From: Pseudocercospora fijiensis CIRAD86
Lineage: Eukaryota > Ascomycota > Dothideomycetes > Mycosphaerellales > Mycosphaerellaceae
Direction of reading: 5' to 3'
DNA: 64,000 bases
Assembly: GCF_000340215.1 (NCBI RefSeq)
Contig: NW_006921538.1
Coordinates: 4,166,320 to 4,230,319, forward strand
Shown here piece by piece: positions 42,377 through 52,827 of the stretch. Position 1 is the stretch's first letter. Each line of letters opens with the position of its first letter. Position numbers and translations under genes: made by a program. Below the pieces are notes generated by a model. The model did no database searches and was not told where the DNA came from. It worked only from the letters and a program-made list of their open reading frames with translations.

Positions 42377-42889
42377 TTAGAACTGGTACGGACAAGGGGA
42401 GTCTGGCTGTCCTGATGATGTTGGTGGAGGATGTTGGTGGAGGATGTTGGTGGAGGATGTTGGTGGAGGATGTTGGTGGAAGATGTCCTGAGAGGGTGTC
42501 CTGGAAGAATGTTGAAGAAGGCTGCCGATAGAAATGGCGAGGAAGGATGTCGAAAGATGTCGAAGTATACTACTACCGATGAAGATGGTGAAGGGCAGGA
42601 GACGTTGAGTTTTGGGTTGATGATATCGTCCTCGGAGGCTTGGGAGGTCGACCAAGATTTTCTTAAAATATATCGAATGATGGCGTCGAATGTATGCCGA
42701 ATGAAGGGAAGGATGGTGTGAAAGAAGAGTCGTGATGAGAGGGAAGAGGAGAAAAAGAAAGCCAGCGAGCGAAGGGAAATAAGTACTCCAGGCATTGTTT
42801 ACATCGAGACGAATGCAGTTGCAGATGAGTGTTGAACTCCCAGCAAGCCTGGGAAGGCATCGATGTATCAGAGGCAGGAAAGATGGCAT
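42377..42889 (-). CDS. Possible 170-aa protein with hydrophobic segment and encoded minisatellite
   Basis: ORF from an ATG at 42889. It encodes a hydrophobic segment (YFPSLAGFLFLLFPLITTLL) and a C-terminal His/Gln/Pro/Thr/Ser repeat (HQHPPPTSSTNIL) produced by the 13-bp minisatellite. The front part repeats sequence seen again ~128 bp upstream (around 42997-43030). With so many intron signals nearby, the ORF could be part of a spliced gene. No family recognised. Confidence 0.3.
   Translation of the reverse strand: MPSFLPLIHRCLPRLAGSSTLICNCIRLDVNNAWSTYFPSLAGFLFLLFPLITTLLSHHPSLHSAYIRRHHSIYFKKILVDLPSLRGRYHQPKTQRLLPFTIFIGSSILRHLSTSFLAISIGSLLQHSSRTPSQDIFHQHPPPTSSTNILHQHPPPTSSGQPDSPCPYQF
42418..42482. 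repeat. 13-bp minisatellite, five copies
   Basis: ATGTTGGTGGAGG repeats five times head to tail, the last copy with one change. A 13-bp period shifts reading frame each copy, so any protein through it cycles frames. Related words (GATGTTGGTGGA) occur singly at ~42208, suggesting older slippage. Confidence 0.85.
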
Positions 42890-43030
42890 ATCTACAGCGT
42901 GACTGGATGAAGTACCCGTGGACTCCCGGCAGTGTTTACATTACCGCAAATGCAGTTGTAAATCTCCCAGCAAGCGTAGGAAGTATCGATCTACCAGAGG
43001 CAGGAAAGATAGCATGTATCTTATAGGTAG
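42780..43030. repeat. Diverged tandem duplication of ~128 bp
   Basis: Two copies of a unit containing CCCAGCAAGC, a TATCGAT-like word and AGAGGCAGGAAAGAT lie at about 42838-42885 and 42966-43011. The AGAGGCAGG word resembles GGAGGCAGG in the 138-bp duplication at 41.7 kb, so the two may be related. Confidence 0.5.
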
Positions 43031-43679
43031 AATGCGGACTGGATAGTGATTCACCAGAGCAGGTGCATCTTGGGAAGAGTGACCAGGTGGACCCCTTGAA
43101 TCAGTGAAGGGGGCTGGCGGTCGGAAGCTTTCCACGCTACCATGCAGAAATCAAACCTTGCGGAGCAAACCTACCTCAAGCGGTAGGCGCAGAAATTGGT
43201 ATCCGAATCAGAAGCATACGAAGGATCAACAAGCTTTGGATGGACATGTCTGGGATCGGGATGCTTATGTTAACGTCAACGAGGGAACAATGAAGGCAAA
43301 TGGCAACATGTATTGCGAAGAGAGACAAGTCAATGTATTGCTCTGCTCTGCTATGAAATTCTGTCTCAATGGGCCACGTCTTTGCAATATCTGCCCTGTT
43401 TGCTCGCTTGAGTGCCATCTCCCATAGTGTTCAGCGGAAGGTCGATCTCTGGGACCTGCTTCAGGCTCTTGTGCTGGGCTTTGTCCGCGTCTGCATTCTC
43501 GCAGTATCAATGCCATATCCTGCTCACTGTGATTTGATCTGGGAGCCGTCGTTCGTCGGAGATTAAGATGATGCCTGGATGGAGGGCGATTGCGGGTCGG
43601 TTTTGGTCACAGCTGCAGTATCCGATCGATGTGTCTTGGGCTGTGTTGGTCCAAGTCCTCCGCATTCTCGGAATGGGAG
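43031..43679. other. Unresolved stretch, no gene called
   Basis: A 107-codon plus ORF (43104-43427) and minus ORFs show no recognised features. Nothing else seen. Confidence 0.3.
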
Positions 43680-44549
43680 TTAGTCTCTGCTTGTTGGTCG
43701 CTGAAACTCAAGTCGTCGTCTAAGAGCAGGACGAGCGAGTAGAGCAGACTCGTAGATAGCGGCCCGAGGTGGCTTTTGCAAGTTTGTGAGGAAGTCCAAT
43801 CTCCAGACCTGATATGTCTTGAACTGGCTTGGGAGTCGGCAAGGCGATTGATCGTCGGCGACAGTCGCAACTGAAGTCGTCGTCTGAGATGGCGACGAAA
43901 GGCTCCATGATTTGGTGTTGGCTAGGTGTTGGCTTTGGCGGCGCGAGGTCCGCCTCCAGTCTGCGACGTTGCGCCTGATTCTTCCACAACCTGTGTCGCT
44001 TCGCAATACCAATGCTCTTGGAAAGGAAGCCTGGCTTCGTGAGTTTCGTCTGCGTCGAAGCTGAAGAACCATGGACGTGTCCATGTCGGCGGTTGGCTGT
44101 GTGGGTGTAGTAGCTCTGCCTTGGGGGTGTGTAGGCTCGTCGGTTGGCTGTGTGGGTGCAGTAGCTCTGCCTTGGGGGTGTGTAGGCTCGTCGGTTGGCT
44201 GTGTGGGTGGCTCGCAGTGTGGGGAGGTATAGGCTGGAGGCCAAAGCAAAGAGACTCGTCGTGAGGCTCTCTTCTTTGCTACCGCGTCGGGATCTAGGAT
44301 AGTTCTGGTGGATCTGCCAACCTGCATCTGCCGAACCTCGTCTCGACCCAGCAGCGGCCGGACTTCGTCGTGCATAAAGGGTTGGTTACTGGGGGCGACC
44401 TATGAAAGATCATAGTCAGTATACTTCAAATGTGATGGAGGCTTGTGCTGTCGGGACGGGGGCTGGTGGTGGATGAGGCTTACCCTGCCGTCCTTGGATG
44501 AGGGGGTTTGAACTCTGTGCATGAGGACTGACCCTGGTGCAGGGAGCAT
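43680..44549 (-). CDS. Two-exon orphan protein with 17-residue tandem repeats
   Basis: Exons 44549-44484 and 44399-43680 join in phase 0 across an 84-nt intron (GTAAGC donor, TATACTGAC branch, TTTCATAG acceptor) to give 261 aa. After a charged N-terminal half, two and a half copies of a 17-residue repeat follow (PTQPTDEPTHPQGRAT), encoded by a 51-bp DNA repeat at 44091, 44142 and 44193. The remainder is Arg/Ser-rich (RRRRNSRSQASFPRA) with a Thr/Ser stretch, ending in FQRPTSRD. There is no signal peptide or known domain. Two ATGs are possible in exon 1; the first is used. The strong intron and long ORF make this one of the better genes of the 25-46 kb block. Confidence 0.6.
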
Positions 44550-45277
44550 GAAGGCATGGAGTCCTTCGAGATGTCAAACTGAATCGGGACCACCAATTAG
44601 TAGTTAGGCTCTTGACCAACCAGGAGAGCAGGAATGCGGGCGGGATCTGGAACCAGGAGCCGTGGATGGAAATGCCGTTGCAATGGCCCGTTGCCTGAAC
44701 AACGGGCGCTCGTCGAAGCTGCTCATTTTCCTTAGTACTTACTGTATCAATGCCCGCAAGGCCGTGAACAGGAAGCAGCGGCGTGAGATGAGGAGCAGTC
44801 CTGGAGAGTCAGACTTGCTCAGCACGACAGGTAGGCGACTGCTGTGAAGACGAAGGAGGACACTGCATCCCCCGTTGAGGCCAGGAAGCTCCAATGACAA
44901 GTGAAGAGCGTCGAGTATGTTGTTGTTGTGCAGACCAGCAGACTTCGAGCTGTGCATGGTTATTCGTCTCGGTCACATGCACATCGACTTCCGAAGTACA
45001 TCCACTAGCTTCGGTAAGAGCTGCCAGCTGTAGACGGCCTCAGAGCAGCTTGAAGCGTTGTTTTCAATTTTCCCCTATCAGACTCGCTCAGCAGATCAAC
45101 ACCATCCTGATTTCGAGCCTCGTTCTGTCATTGTTGGTGTAGTTGAGGCCCTCATGCTTGTTCTATCTCTTCAGCCGTCACATGGTCGCCCAGATACGAC
45201 TCCGCCGATGTTCTCCTTCAGGGCTACTGACTCCTCGCCCAGGGCTGCGACTTTACGGCTTCTGCGAATGCCCTTTC
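44550..45277. other. Unresolved stretch, no gene called
   Basis: Several open frames on both strands lack ATG starts. Spliced genes are likely, as in the rest of this block, but I could not join exons in phase. Confidence 0.3.
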
Positions 45278-45757
45278 TCATGTGTCTACTCGCCAGAACC
45301 ATTGCACGCCTTCATCCACTTCCAAGATCCTGTTCCTCACCTTCGCGACGCCTGCGACCATGCCGTCGAGACGCCGACTTGGCTGTTGTGCGACGTCGGT
45401 GTTCTGCCCATAGTCGCTTGAGATAAAATCTGCGACATCTCGTCGGATCTCTTTGCCCAGGTTCTCGAAGGCCTTCTGACAACCCACTCGAACGCATGGT
45501 ATCGCGGATTCGAGTGAAGACATTCGCAGAGCTACAATGGCAAGTGCAGGGGGTAATTGAAGTATCATAGAGACATTCCTGGATGGCATGGTTTGAGCGC
45601 AAAATGGTGGACCTTGGTGGATACCTGTGCTACAAGATGCAACAAAGACAATCCGGTTGCGGTCACGATGACTTGTGTGCACACTCCTGGCGCTATTCGC
45701 TGAGGGGACGAAGAGTACAGCGATGATGACAGAACGATGGCAGTGAGGACCGTCCAA
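45278..45757 (-). CDS. Exon-like ORF of an unidentified gene
   Basis: A frame of ~160 codons runs from a TTG at 45757 to a stop at 45278, with an in-frame ATG (MPSRNVSMILQLPPALAI) about one third in. The C-terminal two thirds look protein-like and helical (CQKAFENLGKEIRRDVADF), so an exon or a small gene starting at the inner ATG is plausible. An alternative upstream frame encodes hydrophobic sequence (TVLTAIVLSSSLYSSS) that could be a leader exon. No domain recognised. Confidence 0.3.
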   Translation of the reverse strand: MDGPHCHRSVIIAVLFVPSANSARSVHTSHRDRNRIVFVASCSTGIHQGPPFCAQTMPSRNVSMILQLPPALAIVALRMSSLESAIPCVRVGCQKAFENLGKEIRRDVADFISSDYGQNTDVAQQPSRRLDGMVAGVAKVRNRILEVDEGVQWFWRVDT

Positions 45758-48081
45758 GGCAATCTTCGTGATCAGGGCGCGTTGTCATTCATTTAGCTAT
45801 CGATGTGCAGGCATATACACGTATCGAGACTTCATGCCGATTTGGGGGCCGCAAGTTCACATTTGCACGGCGGAGATCACGGAATCTGAGCCATGTCCAC
45901 GAATTGTAGAACGAAGGGCGTTGTTGACACACCTCGTGATACTCCGTTCTATGTCAAAGACCGATTTATTGATTGTGATGTGTCAGGAAGGCTAAGAGCT
46001 GGTAATGTTAAGAGAGGTGTCTCGGGCTCAGCCGCAATGAAACGAAGCGCATCTCGACCCTTATGTCCTCTTTCAGAGCTTCATGCGTTCGATTCCAAGT
46101 CACGATCTACAATGACCTTTTTGAATGTGAACGAGGGGATGTATTGGCACCTCCAATTGAGAACGGCAAGGGGAGCCGCCCTGAAAAGAGTGAATGGCCA
46201 GAAGTCAAGCAGTGGCAGTCGACTCAGTTCGATTCCCGTATCGAGATTCGAAAGCAGCACGCATTTCAACCGCACAAAATACGGTAAATACATTCAAAAA
46301 ATAGAAGAGTCTACTCGACAAAGGAGAATTATCCATTGTAAATCCAAAAATACATTCCCACTTTCGACCACTATATCATCCAAAAAAAGCAAAAAGTTCG
46401 AGAAGTCGCACATCTCTACATCTTCACCTGTCGATAAGGATTCATAGCGTTTTGATAGCAAGGTTTGCGCTGCCTTGAACTTCACGAGCCATGCCGAGCC
46501 AAGCCAACCGCCACTGCCAACTGCGCCAACAAAGGAAATATACGTACCGATTGCCCGAAGGCAAGAGCTTGGGGATTTAGTTGGGTATGTATAGGCAAAT
46601 TGCTGACTAGCTGGGGGCTTGGCAACGGTTTTTGGGAGATGTCGGGTTTCTAGTGAGTTGATTGGGATTATGCCCTTTTCCTCACGCTCCTCACGCTCGT
46701 CGATTGGCGAGTGCTTTGTCGGTATGGTTTTCCCTTGGAGACCACAGCCATCCCTTTGATTCAGAGGGCAGTGCAGTTTCCTTTTTACCTAGCGGTCATG
46801 AACGACAATAAACAGCCTTCAGTCGACGCAATCTTTCGGCGGAGCTTTGGCTACACTCTAAGACTCAGCGCCCACGTCACATCCACCTTGTGTCCTCTCG
46901 CAAGCTTCAAACTCGGCGCTCTGACATGCACCACTCTCGCCGCTATCCAGCTACTTCCCGTCGAATGCAGCCTCAACCGTGACTAAGGAAACGAAGGAAC
47001 AATCACCTGCGTGACTCTAAAGAGGATCATGCGCGACGAAGATGGAGAGGGTCCCAGACAGGACACGTTGGTGAATGATCTACAACCCTCCCGAGGCAGC
47101 TACTCCAGCCATTCGAACTCGCGCTTGCAAAGGGCTTCCGGCCGCCGATATCCAGAGAAAGGCTAAGCGCAAAACCTCGTCCTCGTATCAGGCTTAGGAT
47201 CAAACGAACAGGATTCGGCGCATGGGAAGACCAGCGAGTTGAAACAGGAGAAAGAGAAGTTCATCACGATGGTCCGTATAGGAACAACAGGGCGGGACAA
47301 TGGAGGCAAAAGGACCCGCCATCACTCGTGGCATGAAACACGAATGTGGTTCAAAAGCGTTTGGTAAAGGCTGGATTGATCTGAAACTGAAGCGCCGCGA
47401 GATCCCACGAAACAGCAAGCAGGATATCGAGGAGATGAATAGAACTAAGTGTCAGCCAGAGATCCATATCCGACCTCATTGAGTCTAGAGAATCGCCTTG
47501 TCTTAGCCGTAGATCTCCGGATATTCAGAATTCCTACCTTCTACACCAGCTTCGGCCAAGTAGAGAAGAAGACTTAGGCGGCGACGAACCAGCAGGGCAG
47601 ATTAGCAGACGAGGCACGCTTCTCGGGCCTGAAAGACCTATCGATCCATCATTCTGATGTCTGTTGCTGTTTTTGGGCCCCTCGCTTGTTTCACTACGTC
47701 TGGCTTTCGAGTCTTGTCTCTCCGGCCAAATTTTTCACTAGCCAGCGAGACTTTGAACTCGCCTCTTTACTGACGTTTTGCTCTGGATTTTCGAGGTCCA
47801 TCTTCCTAGTCTATTGAGAAAGTTGCTAGGGAGGTGCTCGAGGATGCACCGTGATTGAGATTCTATGTGGACGAGCGTGTAAGAGATTAGTTGGAACAGC
47901 AACTATAGTCCTAGAGAGCATATTTGCTCACCATTTGAAGGACTCATGGGATAGGACAAAGACTCGTTGAGGGACTAAGAATTGGAGATGTGCCGTAGCA
48001 CGGGTTGAGACGGGAGAGTAAGGAGGAACAAGATATCAGAAGGCGGGACTATGACCTGCACTCTCCTTCTTCGGATTTTCC
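45758..48081. other. Long stretch without a supportable gene
   Basis: ORFs such as 45893-46447 and 46711-46986 (plus) have no domain or clear start. No repeats of note were seen. The region separates the intron-rich block from ordinary single-exon genes. Confidence 0.35.
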
Positions 48082-49170
48082 CTACCACATATCCGTATTC
48101 AAAGACACCATCGCCATCCTCAAATACGAATCCGAAAACTTGCCATACTTACCCGCCAAAAGCTTCACTTTGATCGTAGCGAGCACAGCATCCGAGTCAG
48201 CAATCTTCAGCTCTCGGTTAGCCCGTTCCAATGCAAGCTCTGCAATCTTACTCCCCGAAGCCATAGCTCCCATCGCAGTCGCTAGCATTTCTTCGCATTT
48301 TTTCTGGGTGCTTGCGATTAAAGACTCATAGAAACGTCGGGATGCGGCAGAAGTTCCGAGAGCTTGGAGGAAATCCGATGTCGCGAACGTGGGAGAACCA
48401 AATCGACCGTGTGAGGAGAGGTCCTGCGTGAAAGATGTGTGTTCGGCATCGGCACAGGTTCGGAGCGTCGAAAGACAGACGTCGGTCCAGGCTAAGGCTT
48501 GCGATGAGTCGAGAGTTGATGGAGACTGGGTGAAGTCGATGGTTGAAGAGGCGGAGTTTGCTGGAGCTGGGGCTGTTGTATGGCTCTGGCCCATGTGTAG
48601 CATGTCGATTTGGCGAGCACAGACTCGGGTTAGGTGTTCGACTCTCTCGTATGTGGAGTCGAGGAAACCAATGCCATCGTTGCCGATGCGGACTCCCATT
48701 CGACAATGTGCGGGAGCGTAGAGCCAGTGATGAGGCGCATTTTGAGAGGATAGTGTGCCTAGAACTCGATGGGCGTGTTGGAGGACTGCTTTGATCATGC
48801 CGGTGTAGTCCAGTTGATGCACATGGCCATCATCGCCGCACGATGTGGAGTAGATAGCATTCGTGCGGAAGGTAGGCGTAGACAGTTCCAAACCATGAAA
48901 TTGGCAAGCGGGGTGGGTTTCTTCGAGATCCTGAGGGACAGCAGAAGTATCCGCTCTGATTGACCATTGCAACGGTCTCGGATTGCCGTAGATATCGATT
49001 TCGATCGGGAATCCGTGTTTGTTTTGGCACGTTATGCACGTCGCCTCGACATGCTCTTGGCATAGCGCTTCTTCGATGATGGGCAATGCGTGGTGTTTTG
49101 CCTTGAGACCTGCGGTCGTTACCAGAACCAGCTGGAATGAACACGCTATGGATAGGTCAAGGTCAGCCAT
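48082..49170 (-). CDS. Hypothetical protein with Cys/His pairs
   Basis: ORF of 362 aa from an ATG at 49170. The N-terminal half has cysteines in CITCQNKHG and CQFH arrangements and an Ile/Val-rich strand region (FPIEIDIYGNPRPLQWSIRA). The C-terminal third is helical and Ala/Glu-rich (LATAMGAMASGSKIAELALERA). No family recognised. The start is debatable: GTAAGCC at ~49218 and GCTGACC...ATCCATAG just inside the ORF look like an intron, so the real first exon could lie upstream and the first ~8 residues be intronic. I could not find an upstream exon in the right phase, so the ATG at 49170 is kept. Confidence 0.65.
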   Translation of the reverse strand: MADLDLSIACSFQLVLVTTAGLKAKHHALPIIEEALCQEHVEATCITCQNKHGFPIEIDIYGNPRPLQWSIRADTSAVPQDLEETHPACQFHGLELSTPTFRTNAIYSTSCGDDGHVHQLDYTGMIKAVLQHAHRVLGTLSSQNAPHHWLYAPAHCRMGVRIGNDGIGFLDSTYERVEHLTRVCARQIDMLHMGQSHTTAPAPANSASSTIDFTQSPSTLDSSQALAWTDVCLSTLRTCADAEHTSFTQDLSSHGRFGSPTFATSDFLQALGTSAASRRFYESLIASTQKKCEEMLATAMGAMASGSKIAELALERANRELKIADSDAVLATIKVKLLAGKYGKFSDSYLRMAMVSLNTDMW

Positions 49171-50085
49171 ATCGCGAGAGGAGGATTGTAAAGTAAATGT
49201 GGGAGTGGTTGCGGCTTACCTTTCAATGGCGATCAGCGCCTCTGAGAAAGCTGAAGGAGTAGAAGAGAGAGCGAATGAATATGGCGCGGAGTATACGAGG
49301 TGCTTCTGCTGGTGGTTCAAGTACAGCGCCTTTGGCTTGTGACGTTCCGCGAAGCCAGGAATAACTTCGTTGTTCTTTGTTCTGACAAAGGGCCGGCGAA
49401 CAATGGAACAACGCAGGGGCTTGGAGAGAACTTCTTTGTCGGACGTGCGTTGTATTGTAAAGATGTGCAAGATCTCGTGTAATGCCTGGTATGCAGAGTC
49501 GTGTGGAACTTGCTGCAACTATACTGATGCATGCGGAAGAGAATGAAAACTCCAGCAGAATACTGATTTCTATCGACATCAAGCGGGCAGCCATTGCAGA
49601 AGCAGCCATGAGAGTTGGCGAGCGCAATGAAGTTGGGCAAAGTAGATTCGATGTCGATGCAAAAGGCAAGAGGTTCATAAAGAGCTCACAAACGCTGCTC
49701 TGCATAGACGTGAGTGTGATGTTTGGAAAGATCAAATGATTCAAAAAGTGTGTGAAATAAGTCAGAATTCATGTCCAAACGAGGATGAGAGTTGGGATTC
49801 ACATGCGAGAGACATCGATTAGCGTCATGCAGTCGGCAACCAATGACGGAAGCCGCCTACTTTTCCTCCGCGAGAATGAGCAAGTGCAGGTGCAAGCTGA
49901 TACTCCAAACTCCTGGAGACTTTCGGGACTTCACACACAACATCACCGCCTGAATGAGAAATACTTCAACCACATTCTGCAAATCCATTTTCGAGCTATC
50001 TCGCAACGCATAGCCACCAGGGCGCGCGTTGCCCACTCGATTCTATTCCCAAGCATCTCCGTCCCTCCAGGAGACATGCTTCCTC
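49171..50085. other. Intergenic with a possible upstream exon
   Basis: Minus-strand ORF 49216-49518 reads protein-like (FVRTKNNEVIPGFAERHKP) and ends at a good GTAAGCC donor, but its phase does not match the gene to the left. No other feature. Confidence 0.3.
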
Positions 50086-50745
50086 CTACACCCTCGCCTT
50101 CTTCCGCGCCGGCTCATCGTCTTCGCCACGACGGTTGCCTTGCCCTCTCTTGTTCCAAACAAGCACATCAACGCGCTTCCGCTTGTGCGTAGCCACGGTA
50201 GCCTTACGAATTTCCATTCTCGGCGTTGGAGGCGGCTGAACCTTCGAAGCGATAAAACTCCGCCATGAAATCGGTGCAGGAGGAGGACAACTGAGTTGGA
50301 AAGGTGCGCCGGCTTGGAATTCCGCTTCTGGAGTCTGGAAGACGTCTTCAAAGAGGTCCATGTCTCCTGCGCACTTCGCTCCCTCGGGGGTGTATTTTCG
50401 AAGATCGGCTTGGACTTGAGCTGGGCACCTTGGAGGTTCTGGTGATGGTGGAGGTTTGAAGAGGTGAGGAGACATTCGTGGAGAGATGTCGCTTTCTGGA
50501 GTGTATGACATTCGCTGCCACCATTTCGGTGGTGGTGTTTGAGGCAGAGCCGGTTCATGTGCTGGTTCGACCTGGCCTTGGATTCCTTTGCGAGAGGACA
50601 CGAAACTAAAAGAGACGCTGAAAAACGAGTTGACGGCAGTTGTGATGCTTGTCCGCAGTGTGGTGAGTCGATCTGTGGTAGACATTGCGAATGATCGTTT
50701 GGATGGTTGATTTGTGGAAAAAGAACAGGAAGGTGAGGTTGGCAT
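50086..50745 (-). CDS. Hypothetical nuclear protein with basic C-terminal signals
   Basis: ORF of 219 aa from an ATG at 50745; a second ATG 20 residues in (MSTTDRLTTLR) is an equally likely start. The middle is Pro-rich with PPPKWWQRMSYTPESD and a short helix. The C-terminus carries two clusters of basic residues (THKRKRVDV and PARKKARV) that look like nuclear-localisation signals. Single exon, C-biased third positions. No known domain; nuclear location is inference. Confidence 0.7.
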   Translation of the reverse strand: MPTSPSCSFSTNQPSKRSFAMSTTDRLTTLRTSITTAVNSFFSVSFSFVSSRKGIQGQVEPAHEPALPQTPPPKWWQRMSYTPESDISPRMSPHLFKPPPSPEPPRCPAQVQADLRKYTPEGAKCAGDMDLFEDVFQTPEAEFQAGAPFQLSCPPPAPISWRSFIASKVQPPPTPRMEIRKATVATHKRKRVDVLVWNKRGQGNRRGEDDEPARKKARV

Positions 50746-51239
50746 AGGTATCCTTTATATGCTTGTGATGAACAATGCGCTGTGAGTATTGAGCTCGGAT
50801 GATGACGCTTGTACTGAGGTTGGCAGAATTACATACCACGGATAATGCCTGATCGTGGAACAAAGCACACGGCTGCGGGAGCGCTCTCCCTCCTTTTCAA
50901 CCTCATACGATATACTCAGACCAGCTGCCTACCATTTCCATGTTGGTTCTGAGCAAGTTCTCAGCCTGGACACGTCCCTTCAGAGCGGATGATCCCAACG
51001 TCTTTGTTCACTTGGCCTGGGACTGCTTCAAAGGGCTTCTTTGATGTCTTTCCCAAAATACTTTATACAATGCGCATTGTCATGGACCATTGTTTCTCCT
51101 TGACCAGTGTCCAGAATGCGGAATCGCCATCCTCCTCTTCCTGCGTTTTCCACAGACTTAGTTTACGCACTCCAATCTACAGCCTCTAGCTTCTTGCAGG
51201 ATTTGAGCAGGTCTCAGAATCCACATTCGCCGATTAATC
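50746..51239. promoter_or_regulatory. Divergent intergenic region
   Basis: Lies between the minus-strand gene starting at 50745 and the plus-strand gene starting at 51240, so it holds two promoters. No specific element recognised. Confidence 0.4.
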
Positions 51240-52376
51240 ATGTTTCCAGAAGACGTCTCATCCTATACGACCCACACTTTGGACTCCAGCATCCCAATTC
51301 TCCCAATATTCAGCGAGTCATGCTTCGACACCTCCATCGACTACCCTTCCCTACTCCTCTCCCTCCGCCTCTGCAGTCTGGCCCTGCAAACCAAAGAAAC
51401 CCTCCGATTCCTCTACGTCCTCTTCCTGAGCAAGCGTAAGTCCACCACCACAACCACCGGTAACCTCCACCTCGAAACCTCAGAATCCCCCTTCGACAAC
51501 ACCTCACTAACCCCCTTCCAGACCCAACTCCTCCTCCAGAAACTCTCCCAACTCTCCCACCTCACAAACTTCCACATCGACTCCGACCCCACCACCTCCG
51601 GCTCCGCAGAAACCCACATCAACACCTCCCTCACCCACCCCTCATTCCCCAATGGCTACGGTTCCGAAATCTTCCTCCCTCCCCTCCCCCTCCAAACCCT
51701 GGCCGATCCCACTCTCGACCCGCCAGCACACCTCGCACTTTCGTACCAAATCTCACATATCCTCCTTCACGAACTCGCACACGTGATTTCCAATGCCGTG
51801 GATGGAAACATTGATCCGGAAGTTTTTTTCCCGGGAATGGAGAATTTCGCGAGTGAGTGGGGGTTCGCGATGGAGGGGGTTGCGTTGGGAGGGGTTTTGG
51901 AACGGGTGAAGTTTGGGGAAGGAGGAGGCGCACCGTATCGATGGAGGGATGGAGAGCGGGGTGGTTGTTGGAAGGAATGTCGAATTGAGAAGGCTTTGGG
52001 CTGGACGTTATGGCCTTGTAAGCGTTTGGTGGCGCGGTATTTGAGGCATGGGGATAAGATTGGGGTGAGGGAGAATTGGGAAAACTTTTGTAAGAGTTCT
52101 GAGGAGGAGGGGGTTGGGGAGGGGGAGATTGAGGAGATGGTTGTTTTGCCTTTTGAGTGTGTTTGGAAGGTTTTTCAGAGGCCGTTTTGGGAGGAGACTG
52201 TGGTTGAGGAGGGGAAGGAGGCGTTTCGGGTTGAGGGACGAGAGAGGTTTAAGAAGGTGGAGACCAAGAGGAAACGGGAGGTTGTGCTGGAGTATGGGGA
52301 TGAGGATGCGCCGGGGGAGACGGATGATGAGTATGTGGATGAGCAGAGAAGGAGGGCGAAGCGGAGGGTGGGATAG
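51240..52376 (+). CDS. HELAH zinc-metalloprotease-like hypothetical protein
   Basis: Single-exon ORF of 378 aa from an ATG at 51240. Residues 168-186 read SYQISHILLHELAHVISNA, with the zinc-binding HExxH as HELAH (177-181). E206 in FASEWGFAMEG, 25 residues after the second His, could be the third ligand as in gluzincins. The first half is Leu/Ser/Thr-rich and predicted partly disordered. The C-terminal third is highly charged and ends in a basic cluster (EQRRRAKRRVG) suggesting nuclear location. No signal peptide. Codon style changes mid-gene from C-rich to G-rich third positions, like the HET gene. Related proteins are unannotated fungal orphans as far as I can tell; peptidase activity is inferred from the motif only. 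Confidence 0.7.
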   Translation: MFPEDVSSYTTHTLDSSIPILPIFSESCFDTSIDYPSLLLSLRLCSLALQTKETLRFLYVLFLSKRKSTTTTTGNLHLETSESPFDNTSLTPFQTQLLLQKLSQLSHLTNFHIDSDPTTSGSAETHINTSLTHPSFPNGYGSEIFLPPLPLQTLADPTLDPPAHLALSYQISHILLHELAHVISNAVDGNIDPEVFFPGMENFASEWGFAMEGVALGGVLERVKFGEGGGAPYRWRDGERGGCWKECRIEKALGWTLWPCKRLVARYLRHGDKIGVRENWENFCKSSEEEGVGEGEIEEMVVLPFECVWKVFQRPFWEETVVEEGKEAFRVEGRERFKKVETKRKREVVLEYGDEDAPGETDDEYVDEQRRRAKRRVG

Positions 52377-52827
52377 GGAGCTGGTCTCCGATCTCCTTTC
52401 GAAAGTGATATACGTTAGATGTTCCAGAAGTCAAATTTTTTCCTCCTGCTCGCACTCTTAATAGAATTTTCGGAATGATTTCATACATCGATGCAGCGAA
52501 TTCAAAGTTTCTTAAGATCTTTTGGTAGTGAGTTTCGCCTTTGATGAAAAAGCTACGAGAATGGAAAGCTGCAAGTCTTGACAACCATGTAGGGGATGAA
52601 CTTTAGACTCGAGCATGTTCTAGAGCACGACACGCGAGGAATCGAATATGGCGAGAGAAATTGAGAATGGTGAGTCAGTAAGTCCTAAACGAGAAGAAAC
52701 TTTGATAATGGAGTGTGTGCGTGAAACTTTTCATTTGAGGAGATACTTCATGAGTTTGCAATGGGTAATCCCCAGTTGAATGCATTGTATAGTAGTCTAG
52801 ACCAAGCCTCGCCCCAGTAGCCTTTGC
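52377..52827. other. Intergenic between convergent genes
   Basis: 3' flanks of two convergent genes; nothing else seen. Confidence 0.4.

Noticed and set aside
49216..49518. Upstream exon for the gene at 48.1-49.2 kb
   Set aside because: The donor and branch/acceptor look good, but the phases do not match, so I could not support the join.
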